64,000 nucleotides of DNA from Porphyromonas sp. (GTDB lineage Bacteria > Bacteroidota > Bacteroidia > Bacteroidales > Porphyromonadaceae): contig JASBZK010000004.1 of NCBI GenBank assembly GCA_029983505.1, positions 11,231 through 75,230 of the forward strand, written 5' to 3'. Every line of letters starts with the position of its first letter. Position 1 is the first letter of the stretch. The position numbers and the translations under genes are program-made. Of this stretch, positions 60,770-64,000 are shown piece after piece. Below the pieces are notes generated by a model that was not told the origin of the DNA, searched no databases, and worked only from the letters and a program-made list of their open reading frames with translations.

Positions 60770-63367
60770 TCAGCCGCACTTGGAGTCGCCGCAATTTTGG
60801 CACGTCAGGCAGCCTTCCTGGTAGACAAGGGCAGCCTCGCCGCAGTTCGGGCAGATCTGCCCCGCTGCCTCGGTGCCGCTCGTAACGTACTTGCGGAGGG
60901 TGCGCTCAACGCCGTTCTTCCAGGTGTTGATGTTGTCCTCATTGAGGTCAAGTCCCTGCACAAGGTTAATCACTTGCTCGATAGGCATCCCGTAGCGCAG
61001 TACGGACGAGATGAAGATGGCGTAGTTCCAAAACTCGGGATTGAACTTCGTATCGAGACCCGCTACCGTGACGGTGAGACCGCGCTTGTTGGAGAACTCG
61101 AAATCGTACCTCTTTTCTCCATTGCGATTCGTCGTCTTGATAATCTTACCGTGGTTCACGCGCTTAGGGATTGAGAGCCCCTCTTCGTCGTCGTCGATGC
61201 CGGTGAAGATCTCGTAGGGACGTCCGTCTTTGAGCCCGATGAAGGCGATCCACTTCTCCCTGTTGTTTTGGAAGCGTACGATATCCGCCTCGAGCTCTAC
61301 GGGCCGTTTGAGCGGCTTAAAGACTTGATCCGGGGCTCTGACGCCGTCTTCGGAGAGCTCGAACTCTGCGTTCTGGAGCTTTTCCTGTTTTTCCTTATTC
61401 TTCTTCTCTTCCTTGACGCTGATGAGGACGCCGGAGCGTGAACCATCGCGGTAGACGGTGCACCCTTTGCAGCCTTCTTTCCACGCGGTAACGTAGAGCT
61501 CGTTCACCAAGTCCTCGCTCACGTCGTTGGGCAGGTTAATCGTCACGGAGATAGAGTGATCGACCCACTTCTGGATCCGTCCCTGCATCTTGACTTTGGC
61601 CACCCAGTCGACGTCGTTGCTCGTAGCGTTGTGGTAGGGAGACTTGGCCACGATGGCTTGGAGCTCCTCAGACGAATAGTTTTTCTCGGGGTCGTAGCCG
61701 TTGGCGAGCATCCAGGTCTTGAAGTGGTGGTGGTAAACGGTAAACTCCTCGAACTTATCGCCCAATTCGTCCACGAAAGCCGCTTTGGAAGTGCCTTCTT
61801 CTTCGGCCGAATTGATCTTGCGTCTCCGTTTGTAGACGGGGAGGAATACGGGCTCGATGCCGCTCGTCGTTTGGCTCAGAATGGAGGTAGAGCCGGTCGG
61901 GGCGATGGTGAGGCACGCTATATTTCTTCTTCCGTGCTTGACCATTCGGGCATAAAGATCCGGGTCGGCGTCCTTGATGCGGAGGATGAAGGGGTTCTTT
62001 GCCTCCCGTTTGGCGTCAAAGATCTCAAAGGCTCCGCGCTCCTCGGCCATCGTTACGGAGGAGGCGTAGGCTGTGAGACAGAGCGTCTTCTGGACCTCTA
62101 CCGCAAACTCCGTGGCTTCGTCCGAGCCGTAGCGGAGACCGAGGGCTGCGAGCATATCGCCCTCCGCCGTGATGCCCACGCCGGTACGCCGACCTTTGAG
62201 GGTCTTTGAGAGGATTTTCTCCCAGAGCTCCCGCTCGGTGCGTTTGATGGAGTCGCTCTCGGGGTCGGAGTCGATCTTGGCGAGAATGACTTCTATCTTC
62301 TCACGCTCAAGCTCGACGATGTCGTCCATCATCCGCTGGGCGTAGGTGACGTGCTTTTTGAAGAGATCGAAGTCGAACTTCGCCTCCTTCGTGAAAGGCT
62401 TGTCCACATATCCGTAGAGGTTGATGGCGAGGAGGCGGCAGCTGTCGTAAGGGCAGAGGGGTATTTCACCGCAGGGGTTCGTGGAGATGGTGCGGAACCC
62501 GAGGTCGGCGTAGCAGTCGGGGACGGACTCGCGGATGATGGTGTCCCAAAAGAGTACGCCCGGCTCAGCCGATTTCCAAGCGTTGTGGATGATCTTATTC
62601 CAGAGCTCGCGTGCCTTAATCTTCCGCACCGTGGTGGGGTTGTCGGAGTCGATGGGGAATTGGAGCGTGAAGTCCGCGTCCTCGGTGACGGCTTTCATAA
62701 AGTCGTCGGTGATGCGGACGGAGACGTTGGCACCGGTGATTTTGCCTTCCTCCATCTTCGCGTCGATGAACGCCTCGGAGTCGGGGTGCTTGATGGACAC
62801 GGAGAGCATGAGGGCTCCACGGCGTCCGTCTTGGGCTACTTCGCGGGTGGAGTTGGAGTAGCGGTTCATAAAAGGCACGAGACCGGTCGACGTGAGGGCG
62901 GAGTTTTTCACGGGTGAACCGGCGGGACGGATGTGGCTCAAGTCGTGCCCTACACCGCCGCGGCGTTTCATCAGCTGTACCTGCTCTTCGTCGATCTTAA
63001 AGATGGCACCGTAGCTGTCGGAAGCACCGTCGAGACCGATCACGAAGCAGTTGGAGAGCGACGAGACCTGGAGGTCGTTACCGATGCCGGTCATAGGGCT
63101 GCCTTGGGGGATGATGTACTTAAAGTCGTCGATGAGTCCGCGAATGGTTTCGTAGGATATGGGGTTGGGGTACTTCTCCTCTATGCGCGCGATTTCGGAG
63201 GCGATGCGGTGGTGCATATCCTCTGGCGACTTCTCGTAAAGGGTCCCTTGGTTGTCCTTGAGGGCATATTTGGTGACCCAGACTTTGGCTGCGAGTTCGT
63301 CTCCTTTGAAGTATTCTTTGGAGGCCTCAAACGCTTCGTCAAAGCCGTAGACTTTATCTGTGCTCAT
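60770..63367 (-). CDS. nrdJ: Adenosylcobalamin-dependent ribonucleoside-diphosphate reductase (class II)
   Basis: Makes deoxyribonucleotides using coenzyme B12, with or without oxygen. 865 aa. Barrel core segments: VSSLSNCFVIGL (first active Cys), LMKRRGGVGHDLSHIRP, STNPCGEIPLCPYDSCRLLAINLYGY (second active Cys) and CKGCTVYRDGSRSGVL near 635; the C-terminal TSCxT-type insert is followed by a Cys-rich zinc tail (CPNCGEAALVYQEGCLTCQNC). The upstream region has a host-type promoter but no recognisable B12 riboswitch. B12 dependence fits the mce/mmd pathway next door. Confidence 0.96.
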   Translation of the reverse strand: MSTDKVYGFDEAFEASKEYFKGDELAAKVWVTKYALKDNQGTLYEKSPEDMHHRIASEIARIEEKYPNPISYETIRGLIDDFKYIIPQGSPMTGIGNDLQVSSLSNCFVIGLDGASDSYGAIFKIDEEQVQLMKRRGGVGHDLSHIRPAGSPVKNSALTSTGLVPFMNRYSNSTREVAQDGRRGALMLSVSIKHPDSEAFIDAKMEEGKITGANVSVRITDDFMKAVTEDADFTLQFPIDSDNPTTVRKIKARELWNKIIHNAWKSAEPGVLFWDTIIRESVPDCYADLGFRTISTNPCGEIPLCPYDSCRLLAINLYGYVDKPFTKEAKFDFDLFKKHVTYAQRMMDDIVELEREKIEVILAKIDSDPESDSIKRTERELWEKILSKTLKGRRTGVGITAEGDMLAALGLRYGSDEATEFAVEVQKTLCLTAYASSVTMAEERGAFEIFDAKREAKNPFILRIKDADPDLYARMVKHGRRNIACLTIAPTGSTSILSQTTSGIEPVFLPVYKRRRKINSAEEEGTSKAAFVDELGDKFEEFTVYHHHFKTWMLANGYDPEKNYSSEELQAIVAKSPYHNATSNDVDWVAKVKMQGRIQKWVDHSISVTINLPNDVSEDLVNELYVTAWKEGCKGCTVYRDGSRSGVLISVKEEKKNKEKQEKLQNAEFELSEDGVRAPDQVFKPLKRPVELEADIVRFQNNREKWIAFIGLKDGRPYEIFTGIDDDEEGLSIPKRVNHGKIIKTTNRNGEKRYDFEFSNKRGLTVTVAGLDTKFNPEFWNYAIFISSVLRYGMPIEQVINLVQGLDLNEDNINTWKNGVERTLRKYVTSGTEAAGQICPNCGEAALVYQEGCLTCQNCGDSKCG

Positions 63368-63461
63368 TTGTACGTGAGTGTTTGAATGAGAGTAAAATAT
63401 GATGGTATTAGGGATGATTTCTTCCGATTGAAAGGCATCTGAGCCACCTCAAATGTCGAAA

Positions 63462-63469
63462 CAAAGGTA
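63462..63469 (-). promoter_or_regulatory. -7 element (TACCTTTG) of nrdJ
   Basis: On the minus strand TACCTTTG, about 95 nt before the nrdJ ATG. No TTTG at standard spacing. Confidence 0.6.
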
Positions 63470-63793
63470 GACAAAAAGATTGGGAAAATCACGCATTTTG
63501 TTGAAGTAAATAATCCGCGAGTTTTCCAAAATAAATCCTTGATTATTTGTATCTATATGAATTTTAGGGTATTGTGTTTTGTAATTGTCGGTACGTAGTA
63601 AAAATAGTTGCCCAAAATGGAAATTTTTCGTAGAAACTTGCATAGTCCGATATTTTATGGTATGCCAAATTTACGTCCCTCTCTTCCGCCCTCCGTCCGT
63701 CAATCCCTCCGGCTTCCCGACCGCTCCCCAACTCTTCCGTCCGGCACTTCTCTTTGGCTCCTCGCTCCGACCTCCTAAGAGGCACTTATTTTC
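63470..63793. other. AT-rich intergenic stretch
   Basis: About 320 nt between the nrdJ promoter and array 20. The first 190 nt are strongly AT-rich (runs such as AAATAAATCC and TTTGTAATTG). An isolated partial core (GGTACGTAG near 63590) is present. I see no gene. No DnaA boxes or origin features are evident. Confidence 0.45.
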
Positions 63794-63871
63794 GGTACGT
63801 ATCTCGTCCCCAAAAGATACAGACCGAGAAGAGGGCGAGATACGGACCGAAAAAATATTTTTGCACGTACC
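63794..63871. repeat. Four-core 23-nt intergenic array 20
   Basis: Cores begin at 63794 (GGTACGTATC), 63816 (GATACAGACC), 63839 (GATACGGACC) and 63862 (TGCACGTACC). Cores 1 and 2 can pair. Divergent gap between nrdJ and tRNA-Val; the array ends just before the tRNA promoter. Confidence 0.85.
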
Positions 63872-63882
63872 CGGCTTTTGTG

Positions 63883-63913
63883 TTTGTCGGTTTCGGAAGT
63901 TTTGGTACCTTTG
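63883..63913 (+). promoter_or_regulatory. Promoter of tRNA-Val
   Basis: TTTG at 63883-63886, then TACCTTTG at 63906-63913 with 19 nt between, a full Bacteroidota promoter, 33 nt before the tRNA. Confidence 0.8.
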
Positions 63914-63946
63914 CAAAGTCACTCGGAAGGAGGTCGACATTTTTCC

Positions 63947-64000
63947 GGATCCTTAGCTCAGTTGGTTTAGAGCGTCTGTCTTACAAACAGAGGGTCGTAG
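63947..64000 (+). tRNA. tRNA-Val (anticodon TAC), cut by window edge
   Basis: The 5' part is present: acceptor GGATCCT, D-arm GCTC/GAGC, anticodon loop CTTACAA between TCTGT and ACAGA. The T-arm and 3' acceptor lie beyond the window. Reads GUA and, by wobble, other GUN codons. Confidence 0.88.

Noticed and set aside
63368..63470. B12 riboswitch ahead of nrdJ
   Set aside because: Expected for a B12-dependent enzyme, but the short leader lacks the conserved core and long fold.
2968..63871. DNA uptake sequences
   Set aside because: The 10-bp cores are short and frequent, but they are almost entirely in four-unit arrays between genes, not scattered singly through coding DNA; kept only as a remote alternative.

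Overview
The window is a GC-rich stretch of a Bacteroidales chromosome, most likely a Porphyromonas-like member of Bacteroidota. The evidence is Bacteroidota promoters of the TAnnTTTG type (several with a TTTG element 19 nt upstream), a lack of strong Shine-Dalgarno sequences, a TonB receptor with a carboxypeptidase-like leader domain, BACON, DUF4270 and DUF3256-like proteins, anSME-type sulfatase, Kdo transferase, class II ribonucleotide reductase, and a sodium-pumping methylmalonyl-CoA decarboxylase operon. I cannot name the species from sequence alone.

Layout. 1-9.9 kb (+): a tricorn-like S41 protease (cut by the window edge), Nif3-like protein plus zinc-ribbon partner, a GH20 hexosaminidase and a large DUF5117-type metalloprotease. 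10-20.9 kb (-): msrA/crcB, a YtxH/holin-like/unknown envelope operon, a DUF4091-like glycoside-hydrolase-like protein, coiled-coil and DUF3256-like proteins, a double-PDZ protein, rfbC, a DUF4270 lipoprotein and a glycogen-synthase-like protein. 21-28.5 kb: smpB (+), then waaA, gltX, obgE, adk, hpt (-), tRNA-Pro (+) and a GT2 glycosyltransferase (-). 28.5-36.2 kb (+): an outer-membrane barrel, a sulfatase, a creatininase-family protein, rpsF-rpsR-rplI-rplY, a DUF3109 Cys-rich protein, pth and an S4-domain protein. 36.4-39.1 kb (-): a TonB receptor. 39.5-42.4 kb (+): an AT-richer restriction-modification island in which a Vsr nicking endonuclease is fused to a C5 methyltransferase, followed by a HpaII-family endonuclease. 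42.6-54.8 kb (+): valS, an unknown protein, an iron alcohol dehydrogenase, a BACON metalloprotease, a GT39 enzyme, a GH51-like lipoprotein, a FucP-like transporter and a NamZ (GH171) exo-muramidase. 54.9-60.6 kb (+): tRNA-Ser, then mce-mmdA-oadG/mmdD-mmdC-mmdB. 60.7-63.4 kb (-): nrdJ. The right edge cuts tRNA-Val.

The genes suggest a protein- and glycan-feeding anaerobe: three secreted proteases, hexosaminidase, sulfatase and muramidase on the outside, and sodium-motive decarboxylation of methylmalonyl-CoA on the inside. No transcription factor, two-component gene or sigma factor is visible in the 64 kb.

The most striking unexplained signal is a family of 20 intergenic arrays. Each consists of exactly four 10-bp palindrome-like cores (consensus about GRYMYGTRYC, best forms GGTACGTACC and GGTCTGTACC) at a pitch of 22-24 nt. 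Every array spans 78-80 bp, and the cores are separated by ~13-nt purine-to-pyrimidine spacers that are often palindromes themselves. Seventeen of the 20 lie at the 3' side of a gene, mostly within about 30 nt of its stop codon; three lie in divergent gaps. One array runs into a gene and encodes its signal peptide. I do not recognise it as a named repeat family.
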